Positions 26,224 through 33,625 of a stretch of DNA of 64,000 nucleotides are shown here, in pieces. The translations under genes and the position numbers were made by a program. Under the pieces are notes generated by a model that was given only the letters and a program-made list of their open reading frames with translations, had not been told where the DNA came from and made no database searches. Source of the stretch: CBDCWQ01 sp965223435 (GTDB lineage: Bacteria; Myxococcota; Kuafuiibacteriia; Kuafuiibacteriales; Kuafuiibacteriaceae); assembly GCA_965223435.1 (NCBI GenBank), contig CBDCWQ010000023.1, positions 930,001-994,000 of the forward strand, given 5' to 3'. Every line of letters begins with the position of its first letter. The first letter of the stretch is position 1.

Positions 26224-26290
26224 ATGCGGTATTGGACCCTGCGGTGCCGGCGCACGTACTTCCGTGTACGCTCCCTTAGCTCCGCGGATG
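26224..26290 (-). pseudogene. C-terminal scrap of an insertion-sequence transposase
   Basis: Minus-strand translation gives GAYTEVRAPAPQGP, matching GVYAEVREPAPQGPEP at the end of the broken transposase at 40969-41509. At DNA level 26234-26275 and 40969-41010 are identical at 38 of 42 positions. Only the tail survives; nothing else of the element is recognisable in this gap. Confidence 0.6.
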
Positions 26291-26424
26291 CGGCTTTGCC
26301 TAGCACCTGGCTTCGAACTTGTGCGTTCCTGTTTAATATCGTCCCCGGGATGTTTGACCGAGCAATCGTGCGTTTCCTTCGGTGTCGGTTTACGTGGCGA
26401 TTTTCAACGCAAACTTAATTGACT

Positions 26425-26439
26425 GGGGCGAATTGCCTC
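26425..26439. promoter_or_regulatory. Enhancer-like palindrome GGGGCGAATTGCCTC
   Basis: Reverse complement GAGGCAATTCGCCCC differs from the consensus by one base. It lies 40 bp upstream of the sigma-54 promoter of the bacterioferritin-like gene. Confidence 0.73.
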
Positions 26440-26479
26440 ATGATGCGTGTTTGGTCTCTAAGAAACCTTAGCGAAAAAT

Positions 26480-26496
26480 TTGGCATTGCTTGTGCA
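26480..26496 (+). promoter_or_regulatory. Sigma-54 promoter of the bacterioferritin-like gene
   Basis: TTGGCATTGCTTGTGCA: strong -24 box, -12 GTGCA, exact spacing. Transcription would start about 26508, only about three bases before the ATG at 26511. Confidence 0.75.
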
Positions 26497-26510
26497 TTCT
26501 GAATGCCGCC

Positions 26511-27062
26511 ATGGAACCACTACAAATTGACTTTGCAAGCGTAAGAGACAGTGCCCGAGCACAGGTCCTTGATGGGGCGATGACCGGGGCGTACCGTGGT
26601 GATCGAAAAAAGGTTGTCGAAGTCCTCAATTCAGTCCTGGCCAACGAACTGGTTTGTGCGCTTCGCTACAAGAACCACTACTATCTGGTCCAAGGGATTG
26701 AAGGTCAGACGGTGGCGGAAGAGCTGCTCGAACATGCCAAGGAAGAAATGGCGCATGCAGATGCCGTGGCCCTTCGAATTCGGCAGCTAGGTGGAGATCC
26801 TGAGATGGATCCCGCGGTGATTGCCGATCGTTCACATTGCGAGTTCAAGGCCCCAAAGAACTGGAGGGAGATCATCCGCGAAAACGTGATCGCGGAGCGA
26901 ATTGCCGTTCAGACCTATTCACAGATTGTACGCTGGCTGGGGAACAAGGATCCTACTTCCCGTAGGCTGATGGAACGTTTGCTAGAAAAGGAAGAGGAGC
27001 ATGCAGACGAGCTCGCCGATCTTCTGGCCCGTTTGCCAAAGCAGGATGATCATTCAAAGTAA
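26511..27062 (+). CDS. Bacterioferritin-like (ferritin superfamily) protein
   Basis: 183 residues. The four-helix diiron pattern is visible: NSVLANELVCALRYKNHYYL (Glu ligand), LEHAKEEMAHADAVALRI (Glu...His), VIAERIAVQTYSQIVRWLG, and LLEKEEEHADELADLL (second Glu-x-x-His). The N terminus has the usual VRDSARAQVLDGAMTGAYRGDR lead-in of this bacterioferritin group split here as VRDSARAQVLDGAMTG and AYRGDR. Iron oxidation and storage or DNA protection in the cytoplasm is expected. The ATG has no ribosome-binding site and almost no leader after the predicted sigma-54 start, suggesting leaderless translation. Confidence 0.88.
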   Translation: MEPLQIDFASVRDSARAQVLDGAMTGAYRGDRKKVVEVLNSVLANELVCALRYKNHYYLVQGIEGQTVAEELLEHAKEEMAHADAVALRIRQLGGDPEMDPAVIADRSHCEFKAPKNWREIIRENVIAERIAVQTYSQIVRWLGNKDPTSRRLMERLLEKEEEHADELADLLARLPKQDDHSK

Positions 27063-27173
27063 ATACGTTCGCTTGTGAAAGGTCGGCCAGGATTTGCATA
27101 GAGGAGCCTGAGGGATAAGAAATTGGCTGGCCAAGCGCCTAGACCCGCGGACTGCCTGGGACCAATACGGCAT

Positions 27174-27341
27174 TCAGGTTTTAGATTGAATGACGCCTGC
27201 AACAAGGCTTACTGCTGCGAGTACAATAAACCCAAAAAACAAGATTTTGGCTATTCCTGCAGCGCTGGCTGCGATGCCGCCAAACCCAAATACAGCAGCG
27301 ATCAACGCAATGACGAAAAAGGTAAGAGCCCATTGAAGCAT
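27174..27341 (-). CDS. DUF1328 small membrane protein
   Basis: 55 residues, two TM helices: MLQWALTFFVIALIAAVFGF and AGIAKILFFGFIVLAAVSLV, the signature of the DUF1328/YtjA family found among stress-induced genes. ATG at 27341 is supported by AAGGAG nine bases upstream. Probably an inner-membrane stress protein; no biochemical role known. It is divergent from the YflT-like gene and may share its enhancer. Confidence 0.85.
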   Translation of the reverse strand: MLQWALTFFVIALIAAVFGFGGIAASAAGIAKILFFGFIVLAAVSLVAGVIQSKT

Positions 27342-27393
27342 TGTTTGTCTCCTTCTGTTCGCGATAAGAGAAACGCCGAACCCGATCGAAACC

Positions 27394-27410
27394 TGCATGA
27401 TTCATACCGA
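27394..27410 (-). promoter_or_regulatory. Weak sigma-54-like promoter of the DUF1328 gene
   Basis: Minus-strand TCGGTATGAATCATGCA keeps GG-N10-GC and TGCA but departs from consensus around the -24 box. Position fits a 42-base leader. Candidate enhancer 49 bp upstream. Confidence 0.42.
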
Positions 27411-27459
27411 CTCAGCCCTCGGTCGGATCCGTATTGCCGTGAGGAAGAATGACACGGCC

Positions 27460-27474
27460 GTGACATTTAGCCTC
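27460..27474. promoter_or_regulatory. Weak enhancer-like site between divergent genes
   Basis: GTGACATTTAGCCTC matches the reverse consensus at about 10 of 15 positions, sharing GTGACA with the usp site and GCCTC with the others. It is 50 bp from both the minus promoter at 27394 and the plus promoter at 27525. Confidence 0.4.
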
Positions 27475-27524
27475 CTCATTGAGTTGAGGCCTCCGAAGAA
27501 TCTTCCTCTAAGGTCCAAACGGTT

Positions 27525-27541
27525 ATTGGCGCGGTGTTTGC
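27525..27541 (+). promoter_or_regulatory. Sigma-54 promoter of the YflT-like gene
   Basis: TTGGCGCGGTGTTTGCA deviates from TTGGCACG-N4-TTGCA at one position only. Predicted start about 27553, giving a leader of 37 bases with AAGGAG. Confidence 0.8.
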
Positions 27542-27589
27542 AGAACACAAGAAGCGCGGACGTTTAGTTCCATGACATAAGGAGAAGCA

Positions 27590-28111
27590 ATGACAAAACA
27601 AACTATCGTTTTCGGAGCCTTTAAAACGCCAGAGGGTGCACATCGAGCCTCGGATCGGCTGGTTAGCAGTGGTTTCAATTTCAACACAATCAGCATATTA
27701 CTGTCAGATCGGGCGAAAGAAAATTTCGCAGCGATGCAGGACAATACCAAAGGGCCTGAGGGGGCGGCCGTGGGGGGGGCGACGGGAGCAACCATCGGCG
27801 CCCTTGTGTCCGGACTTAGCGCGGTCGCTGCAGTGACGATACCCGGCGTTGGTTTACTTGCGGCAGGTCCTCTCGTGGCAGCATTGGCCGGAGGCGGTGC
27901 GGGTGCGGCTACCGGGGGTCTTGTTGGAGGATTGATTGGTCTAGGCATATCCGAGCATGAAGCCAAACTCGCCCAAGATGTGCTCGACAAAGATGGGATT
28001 GTCATGGCGGTTCAAACCAACAAAGAAAAGGCGGATCAGGCGAGAAAAGTATTACGAGAGGCCGGATCGATCGAAGTCGAGTCAGTAGCTGGCCATGCTG
28101 CGCGAGTGTAG
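27590..28111 (+). CDS. YflT/general-stress-domain membrane protein
   Basis: 173 residues. The N-terminal domain (TIVFGAFKTPEGAHRASDRL, then FNFNTISILLSDR) is the flavinator/YflT-type stress domain. Next is a Gly/Ala-rich double hydrophobic hairpin (GATGATIGALVSGLSAV and GGGAGAATGGLVGGLIGLGI) of glycine-zipper type. The end repeats an alpha-beta motif (GIVMAVQTNKEKADQARKVL). Similar proteins are stress-induced and may sit in the inner membrane. AAGGAG precedes the ATG. Function unknown. Confidence 0.8.
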   Translation: MTKQTIVFGAFKTPEGAHRASDRLVSSGFNFNTISILLSDRAKENFAAMQDNTKGPEGAAVGGATGATIGALVSGLSAVAAVTIPGVGLLAAGPLVAALAGGGAGAATGGLVGGLIGLGISEHEAKLAQDVLDKDGIVMAVQTNKEKADQARKVLREAGSIEVESVAGHAARV

Positions 28112-28241
28112 CGACTGGGTGCGCTCTGCCTCTGCTCTTACGAGGAGGCACATCCCAGCGATCGTCGAACTCATCGAGCGCCATTTGGGCCGCCTACTCG
28201 TCCGTGGCTGTGCCGGCAGTGAAAGTCTGACACTCTCCTGC

Positions 28242-29411
28242 CTATGCGTGCGCCCGTAAACCCCTGCCCACAAATTCCATGATGCGGCGCCCTGTGGAGC
28301 GTCGGTGCCAAGACTGCCGGGTGATAAGCTCGCTTTTCGCAATGTCCTTCTCAAAATGGTGGCGAAGCTGGTTGAGGATCTTATGGTCGACGACCGCCAA
28401 GCTGATCTCATCGTCCTGTCGCATTGAGCGCTGATTAAAGTTTGCCGATCCAATGATCGCCATGACGTTATCTATAGTGATCACTTTGGCATGCATCATT
28501 GTAGGACCGTAGCGCCAAAGCTTGACACCAGCCGAAAGAAGGGGGGCTATGGTGCTGTCTCCGATTGCTTTGGCCACTCGCGAATCTGCGCACTGCGCGG
28601 AAGGCGTAAGGATTTGAACATCAACACCGCGTGCAGCAGTATCACGGAGTAGCGTTACCATCGTCTCATCTGGAACGAAGTATGCTGTCGTGATCCGCAG
28701 GGTCTTTTGGGCCATCAACACAGCGGCTCTTTGCAGTGAGGCGATATCCGTATACCCGTAAGAGGAAGTGGTTCGAACTACCTGTATCCAGCTCTTACCG
28801 GAACATCTCAAGGGCATTGATTCGTTGCTGGCGTCCCACAGGCGCCCTCCCTCGATCCAGTTACCAACAAACGCTGCCCGAAGACCATCCACAGCCGGTC
28901 CTTCAATGCGAAAGTGGGTATCTCGCCACTCAGATTGATTTCGGGCATCACCCTCCCATTCCTTTGCGATACCAACCCCACCGGTAAATCCTACTCTGTT
29001 GTCACACACCAGAACTTTGCGATGGGTTCGACGCATATTTTTCCACCAGCGCCACGTGAGCGGTCGGAACCAGCTAACTTCAACCCCGGCTGCCGTCATG
29101 GATTCAACCAGGCGAGAATCCATACTTCGTGCCCCATAGGCGTCAAGAAGAACTTTCACCCGGATGCCCGCTTTGGCTTTCATCTGAAGGGTGGAAGCAA
29201 AACAATCGGCGATCGCTCCTCGCCAATAAACAAATGTCAAAAACTCGATCGAAGATTCTGCCTCGTTGATGGCCTGCAACATGGCCGGAAAGATCTCTAC
29301 CCCATTTTTAAGAACGGAAATGTGGTTTCCTCCGGTAAATGGAACCCCGAGTAGGTTCTCGAGGTTCTGGATCAGAGTCGGATTGGGTCTACAGATGAGT
29401 TCCGGCTTCAT
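28242..29411 (-). CDS. Cardiolipin synthase-like phospholipase D family protein
   Basis: 389 residues with two PLD active-site motifs: MRRTHRKVLVCDNRVGFTGG (HxK-x4-D) and GPTMMHAKVITIDNVMAIIG (HxK-x4-D). GSANFNQRSMRQDDEISLAV is typical of bacterial cardiolipin synthases. It joins two phosphatidylglycerols or related lipids to make cardiolipin at the inner membrane. The N-terminal TM anchors of ClsA are absent, more like ClsB. The start overlaps the end of the OmpA-type gene, so it is the third gene of a sigma-54 operon (DUF4398, OmpA, Cls) for envelope remodelling. Confidence 0.9.
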   Translation of the reverse strand: MKPELICRPNPTLIQNLENLLGVPFTGGNHISVLKNGVEIFPAMLQAINEAESSIEFLTFVYWRGAIADCFASTLQMKAKAGIRVKVLLDAYGARSMDSRLVESMTAAGVEVSWFRPLTWRWWKNMRRTHRKVLVCDNRVGFTGGVGIAKEWEGDARNQSEWRDTHFRIEGPAVDGLRAAFVGNWIEGGRLWDASNESMPLRCSGKSWIQVVRTTSSYGYTDIASLQRAAVLMAQKTLRITTAYFVPDETMVTLLRDTAARGVDVQILTPSAQCADSRVAKAIGDSTIAPLLSAGVKLWRYGPTMMHAKVITIDNVMAIIGSANFNQRSMRQDDEISLAVVDHKILNQLRHHFEKDIAKSELITRQSWHRRSTGRRIMEFVGRGLRAHA

Positions 29412-30291
29412 TCTTTGAAATGACGATTTCTACGCGGCGATTATTGGCCCGACCCTCTGGCGTGTCGTTTGAGGCGATTGGGTTGCTCTCACCTTTTCCT
29501 TCAAAGCGGAGCCGATTCGCATCCAGGCCCTGCCGGATAAGAAAATCGTAGACGGATTCCGCTCTTTCCCTGGAGAGTTTTTCATTCAAACTTGAAGAAC
29601 CTCTTGAGTCTGTGTAGCCCTCGACAACAAAATGAGCGTTGTTGGCTTGGTCCTTTAGAGCGCGGGCAACCTGGGTCAACCTATTCTCAGCGATGGGAAG
29701 CAAGTCACTTTTTCCCGTCCTAAAGAATACTCCGCCCGTCAACGAAATGACCGTTCGTTGGGTTTCCATTTTCACTTTTGCGACCTCCTTAAGACTTTTC
29801 AGGGCATCTTGAGCTCGGAGCTCGGCATCGACTTGAGCTGATCGGGCCTCTTGAAGCTGTTCTTTTGTGTTCTGATGCGCAGCCTTGACTTGGCTGAGTT
29901 TTTCTTCGAGGTGCCTTTGGGTCTGAGCCTGTTCCTTGATGAATTGGCTTTCCAGCTTTTCCGTTTCGCGATCCAGTCCAATTTGAAAGGCCTCCGCTTG
30001 GGCCAGTTCAAATCTACGCTGCGCCATATACGCGAAATGCTTTTCATCTCGAGATTGGGGGGCTTCCGCATGGGCAGACTCGGCCTTCGACAGCGAACGC
30101 TGCGCTTCCAACACCTTGTCCGGTGCCAGTTCCTGCGCTCGACTTTGGTTGATGACTCGGTCACGAATCTGACGTGCTTCGGTCAGCTCCGACGAAGGGG
30201 GTGTCGTCGCGCACCCTAAGCCTAGATTCACCATGGTCATCGACAGTATCGATGGTAAGGTGAGATGCTTCAATCGGATATTCATGTGCAT
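29389..30291 (-). CDS. OmpA-family lipoprotein with coiled coil
   Basis: 300 residues from the ATG at 30291, chosen for AGGAG eight bases upstream and a signal peptide ending in lipobox LGLGC. A DUF4398-like helical segment (LTEARQIRDRVINQSRAQEL) leads into a coiled coil of about 80 residues. The C-terminal OmpA domain has VFFRTGKSDLLPIAENRLTQ, VVEGYTDSRGSSSLNEKLSR and EGRANNRRVEIVI, which binds peptidoglycan. Lipid anchor, coiled coil and OmpA domain together suggest a tether between membrane and cell wall. Confidence 0.9.
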   Translation of the reverse strand: MHMNIRLKHLTLPSILSMTMVNLGLGCATTPPSSELTEARQIRDRVINQSRAQELAPDKVLEAQRSLSKAESAHAEAPQSRDEKHFAYMAQRRFELAQAEAFQIGLDRETEKLESQFIKEQAQTQRHLEEKLSQVKAAHQNTKEQLQEARSAQVDAELRAQDALKSLKEVAKVKMETQRTVISLTGGVFFRTGKSDLLPIAENRLTQVARALKDQANNAHFVVEGYTDSRGSSSLNEKLSRERAESVYDFLIRQGLDANRLRFEGKGESNPIASNDTPEGRANNRRVEIVISKNEAGTHL

Positions 30292-30334
30292 AGTTGACTC
30301 TCCTAATATCTGCCGATCCGAAGGGGTCAGCAAT

Positions 30335-30694
30335 CTAGTTTGCGTTTTTTTCTATTCGGTCAAATCGCTCTTTCATGCGATCAGACGCCTCCTTGGATTT
30401 TTGGGTTCTGACGATCTGGAGCGCTAACTCTGCGTCCATTCGCGCCCGTTCCATGGCTTGAGAGGCTTCCTTGGTCTTCGCCGAATCCATTAAGGCCTGG
30501 GCATGATCGAGCTGATCCCGGGCCAGTTTGACATGGAGCTTGGCATTGGGATACGCGTCCAGATCCGCCTGCTCTGCTGCTTGGATACTTGACTTGACTT
30601 CTACAAGTTCATCGGGGGCAATCGCCCTGGTTGAGGCGCAAGCTGTAAAGCCCGTTACACCCAAAATAACGAACATCGATTGTATTTTCACCAC
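30335..30694 (-). CDS. DUF4398 lipoprotein
   Basis: 119 residues. The signal peptide ends GFTAC (Cys19), followed by the DUF4398 pattern VKSSIQAAEQADLDAYPNAK and LARDQLDHAQALMDSAKTKE, a helical repeat region. DUF4398 proteins usually precede OmpA-type lipoproteins, as here with a 43-base gap, and probably work with them in the outer membrane or periplasm. First gene of the sigma-54 operon. Confidence 0.85.
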   Translation of the reverse strand: MVKIQSMFVILGVTGFTACASTRAIAPDELVEVKSSIQAAEQADLDAYPNAKLHVKLARDQLDHAQALMDSAKTKEASQAMERARMDAELALQIVRTQKSKEASDRMKERFDRIEKNAN

Positions 30695-30746
30695 GAGGAC
30701 CCTTTCTACCGCCGATGCGGTTGCTCAAACTACAACAAGGGAGGTC

Positions 30747-30763
30747 TGCACGCATCGTGCCAA
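30747..30763 (-). promoter_or_regulatory. Sigma-54 promoter of the DUF4398-OmpA-Cls operon
   Basis: Minus-strand TTGGCACGATGCGTGCA: perfect -24 octamer TTGGCACG, -12 GTGCA, exact spacing. Predicted start about 30736, a 42-base leader. Confidence 0.85.
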
Positions 30764-30845
30764 GTCGTTGTGTTATGAGAAGAGTGGTCCCGTGGCCTTG
30801 GGTGATACCAATATCTTGTTGTACTGGGGCAATTGAGAATCGAGT

Positions 30846-30860
30846 GAGGCAATTTGTCCC
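30846..30860. promoter_or_regulatory. Enhancer-like palindrome GAGGCAATTTGTCCC
   Basis: One base from the sites at 15335 and 30999; 82 bp upstream of the sigma-54 promoter at 30747, in the orientation used at the other minus-strand genes. Confidence 0.75.
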
Positions 30861-30998
30861 GTTCTAAAACAAAAGTATGATGGAGAGGAAATAGACTGCA
30901 GACGCGCTTTTTGGGCCGACCTATTCGGTTTCGTACCGATTGGGTTTTGAGGCGCCGCGCGTCATCAGGAAGTTTGAATGGCTCCAAGTGCTTGTGAT

Positions 30999-31013
30999 GG
31001 GGCAAATTGCCTC
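30999..31013. promoter_or_regulatory. Enhancer-like palindrome GGGGCAAATTGCCTC
   Basis: Exact reverse complement of the site at 15335. Its orientation points to the mscS-like gene at 31126. The best sigma-54-like match between them, GCGGGCTTGCGGGTGCG (31082-31098), has the right spacing but a poor -24 box. Confidence 0.72.
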
Positions 31014-31125
31014 GGAGACCGTTTTATCGCTCGGTATGTCCCAAAAAATGACTTGAACCACATCGTGGTTACCGCATATTGGCGGGCTTGCGGGTGCGTT
31101 GCTCACCCAAGGAGTAGATTCCGAC

Positions 31126-32025
31126 ATGGAGATCAAAGCGATGCTCGACAAACTGACCGACAAGCTCACCTCGTGGGCCGAAACAGTGATGGTGATGCTG
31201 CCGAACCTTGCGATCGCTATCTTGATCGTTGTTGTCTTCTGGCTGCTTTCCAAGCTTGCGCACAAGCTTACTCTAAAAGCCCTCACTCGATTGCACACCA
31301 ATCGAGCGGCACGTGGACTGCTAGCCACATTTGTCAGGCTACTCATCCTGGCGGCCGGTCTTGTGATCGCGCTCGGAGTCATGAATCTGGACAAGGCTCT
31401 TGCCTCTATCTTGGCGGGTGCCGGCATCGTGGGTTTAGCACTTGGTTTTGCGTTTCAAGATATGGCAGCAAACCTCATCTCTGGCGTTGGCTTGGCCGTC
31501 AACCGGGAGTGGCCATTCAAGATTGGTGATGTGGTGGAAACCAACGGAGTCTTCGGCACCGTCAAGAATATTCAACTGCGGACGTCCGTCATTGAAACGC
31601 CGGGGGGGAAGACGGTTATCCTCCCCAACCGTCAGATCTACCAAGAGAAGGTCGTGAACTATTCGATGGGGAGAAAACACCGCGTGGAGGTTGAATGTGG
31701 CGTGTCCTATGGCGATGATCTCGAAAAAGTACGTAAGGTGGTTACCGACACTCTGTCCAAGATAACGGAGAGAGACTCTACCCGGGACATCGAGGTTTTC
31801 TTTAAGGCTTTCGGAGACAGCTCCATCAACTTTGTAGCGAGGTTCTGGATCGAGTTTTCAAGACCCGTCGACGAATTGGCTGCGATGAACCAAGCCATTT
31901 TGGGGATCAAGAAGGCCTTCGATGAGGCTGACATCATGATTCCCTTCCCTATCCGTACGGTCGATTTTGGCATTCGGGGTGGCGAGAAACTTGAAGATGT
32001 TCTGAGAAAAACGAGCGGTGCGTAG
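31126..32025 (+). CDS. Small-conductance mechanosensitive channel, MscS family
   Basis: 299 residues. Three TM helices precede the MscS beta domain. The pore helix shows the Gly/Ala pattern AGAGIVGLALGFAFQDMAAN, then FKIGDVVETNGVFGTVKNIQ and VILPNRQIYQEKVVNYS, and the alpha-beta tail ends IPFPIRTVDFGI. It opens on membrane tension to release solutes after hypo-osmotic shock. ATG at 31126 has AAGGAG upstream; a longer frame from 31099 is less likely. It belongs with the surrounding osmotic-stress genes and shares the enhancer region with the divergent lipoprotein operon. Confidence 0.92.
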   Translation: MEIKAMLDKLTDKLTSWAETVMVMLPNLAIAILIVVVFWLLSKLAHKLTLKALTRLHTNRAARGLLATFVRLLILAAGLVIALGVMNLDKALASILAGAGIVGLALGFAFQDMAANLISGVGLAVNREWPFKIGDVVETNGVFGTVKNIQLRTSVIETPGGKTVILPNRQIYQEKVVNYSMGRKHRVEVECGVSYGDDLEKVRKVVTDTLSKITERDSTRDIEVFFKAFGDSSINFVARFWIEFSRPVDELAAMNQAILGIKKAFDEADIMIPFPIRTVDFGIRGGEKLEDVLRKTSGA

Positions 32026-32115
32026 GATGTCTTTTGACTTGATCGTCACACTTTAGTTGTGGTGCTCAGCGTTCGCGCTGGACTGACAAGGACGCGTATT
32101 TACGCAAAACCCTTG

Positions 32116-32132
32116 TCGGCTGGTCAATTGCA
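32116..32132 (+). promoter_or_regulatory. Sigma-54-like promoter of the NtrC-type regulator gene
   Basis: TCGGCTGGTCAATTGCA: good -12 TTGCA and spacing, fair -24. Predicted start about 32144, six bases before the ATG. No enhancer palindrome was found upstream, so autoregulation is suggested but not shown. Confidence 0.55.
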
Positions 32133-32149
32133 GGGGTATAGGGAAACAG

Positions 32150-33511
32150 ATGGACAGGCCGAAGGGAAAGGTTCTTGTCATCGACGATGACATCGATCTC
32201 GCGGACACGCTAAAAATGGGCCTCAAGGGTCGAGGCTATCAAGTTCATACGTTGAACTCCGGCAATGAAGTGGTCACCAAACTTGAATCCGACGATTTTG
32301 ATGTGGTCCTCACCGACCTCCAGATGGAAGGTCTCGATGGACTGGGTGTGGCCCGCTATGTGGTGGAGAACCGGGATATCCCGGTGATGATCATGACCGG
32401 CCAAGGAGACATGGACAAGGCCATCGAAGCGATCCGAGCCGGGGTTTACGACTTTCTCCCCAAGCCCGTTGCCCTCGATGTTGTAACCATCGCGCTCGAT
32501 CGAGCGATTCAGCACAAGCGGCTCGGAACTGAGCTTCGACGTTTGAGTGAACAACTCTCGAGTACCCAGACGGCGCTCGACATGATCGGTGAGAGTGGTC
32601 CCATCGAGCAGCTTCGAGATTTGGTGAAGAGAGTTGCTGGTGCTGAGGTTTCCGTGCTGGTGACGGGGGAGAGCGGAACGGGTAAGGAATTGGTCGCACG
32701 GGCCCTCCACAAGGAATCAGGAAAAAAAGGACGCTTCGTCGCTGTGAATTGTGCGGCGCTTCCCGAGACACTTCTAGAAAGTGAACTCTTTGGACACAAG
32801 AAGGGGGCCTTCACGGATGCCCGTACCGAGAAGAAGGGGCTTTTTCTTGAAGCCAATGACGGGACCCTGTTCTTGGATGAGATCGGCGACATGCCCATCG
32901 GCATGCAGGTCAAGCTGCTCCGAGCCCTTCAAGAATCCAAGATACGTCCGGTGGGAGGCACCGAGGAAGTCCACTTCTCGAGCCAGGTCATAGCGGCCAC
33001 GCATCGTGATCTAGAGGAAGCGATCGAGGTCGGGGATTTTCGCGAGGACCTCTACTACAGGATCAATGTGGTTCGAATCCCCGTGCCTCCTCTTCGAACG
33101 AGGGGCAACGATATACTCATTTTAGCTCAGCATTTTATCGAAAGAGCCAGGGAAAAGTCCAATCGCCTCGTCAAGGAAATCTCAGAGCCAGCGGCCCACC
33201 GGCTTCTCGCATACGATTGGCCCGGTAATGTGCGCGAGCTGGAAAACTGTATGGAGCGTGCGGTGGCGTTGGCTCGCTTTGACAGGATCACAGCGGAAGA
33301 TCTTCCTGAAAAGATCCAGAACTATGATGTGAGTCGGGCGCCGAATGCGATTCTCGCGCCAGAGCTCCTCTCTATGGAGGCACTCGAACGGCGCCACATC
33401 CAGAGCGTTCTCAAAGCTACAGATGGAAACAAGACCCGGGCCGCAGAAATACTGGGCTTCGACCGACGGACCCTCTACCGAAAGATGGAGCGCTTTGGCA
33501 TGGAGCTCTAA
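32150..33511 (+). CDS. NtrC-family sigma-54-dependent response regulator
   Basis: 453 residues. The receiver domain (KVLVIDDDIDLADTLKMGL) has the phospho-acceptor Asp56 (VVLTDLQMEG) and Lys105. The AAA+ domain has Walker A GESGTGKE (residues 173-180), the sigma-54-contact loop as GAFTDA (219-224) rather than the commoner GAFTGA, Walker B TLFLDE (239-244) and the arginine-finger region. The C terminus is a Fis-type helix-turn-helix (NKTRAAEILGFDRRTLYRKM). It hydrolyses ATP to open sigma-54 promoter complexes. It is the obvious candidate activator for the many sigma-54 promoters around it and the reader of the GAGGCAAT palindrome. Confidence 0.95.
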   Translation: MDRPKGKVLVIDDDIDLADTLKMGLKGRGYQVHTLNSGNEVVTKLESDDFDVVLTDLQMEGLDGLGVARYVVENRDIPVMIMTGQGDMDKAIEAIRAGVYDFLPKPVALDVVTIALDRAIQHKRLGTELRRLSEQLSSTQTALDMIGESGPIEQLRDLVKRVAGAEVSVLVTGESGTGKELVARALHKESGKKGRFVAVNCAALPETLLESELFGHKKGAFTDARTEKKGLFLEANDGTLFLDEIGDMPIGMQVKLLRALQESKIRPVGGTEEVHFSSQVIAATHRDLEEAIEVGDFREDLYYRINVVRIPVPPLRTRGNDILILAQHFIERAREKSNRLVKEISEPAAHRLLAYDWPGNVRELENCMERAVALARFDRITAEDLPEKIQNYDVSRAPNAILAPELLSMEALERRHIQSVLKATDGNKTRAAEILGFDRRTLYRKMERFGMEL

Positions 33512-33625
33512 ATTGCTTCATCCAGCCTGCCGTACCCATGTCGGTGGCCTTTGGCCGCCATGAGAAGTTGGCGTTTGTGTTTCTCAACCCACAAGACCTG
33601 TTCTAGTATTTCTTAATCCGTGTCA

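Noticed and set aside
27080..27105. GTCGGCCAGGATTTGCA downstream of the bacterioferritin-like gene
   Set aside because: GG and GC are one base too close for sigma-54; no gene follows on that strand.
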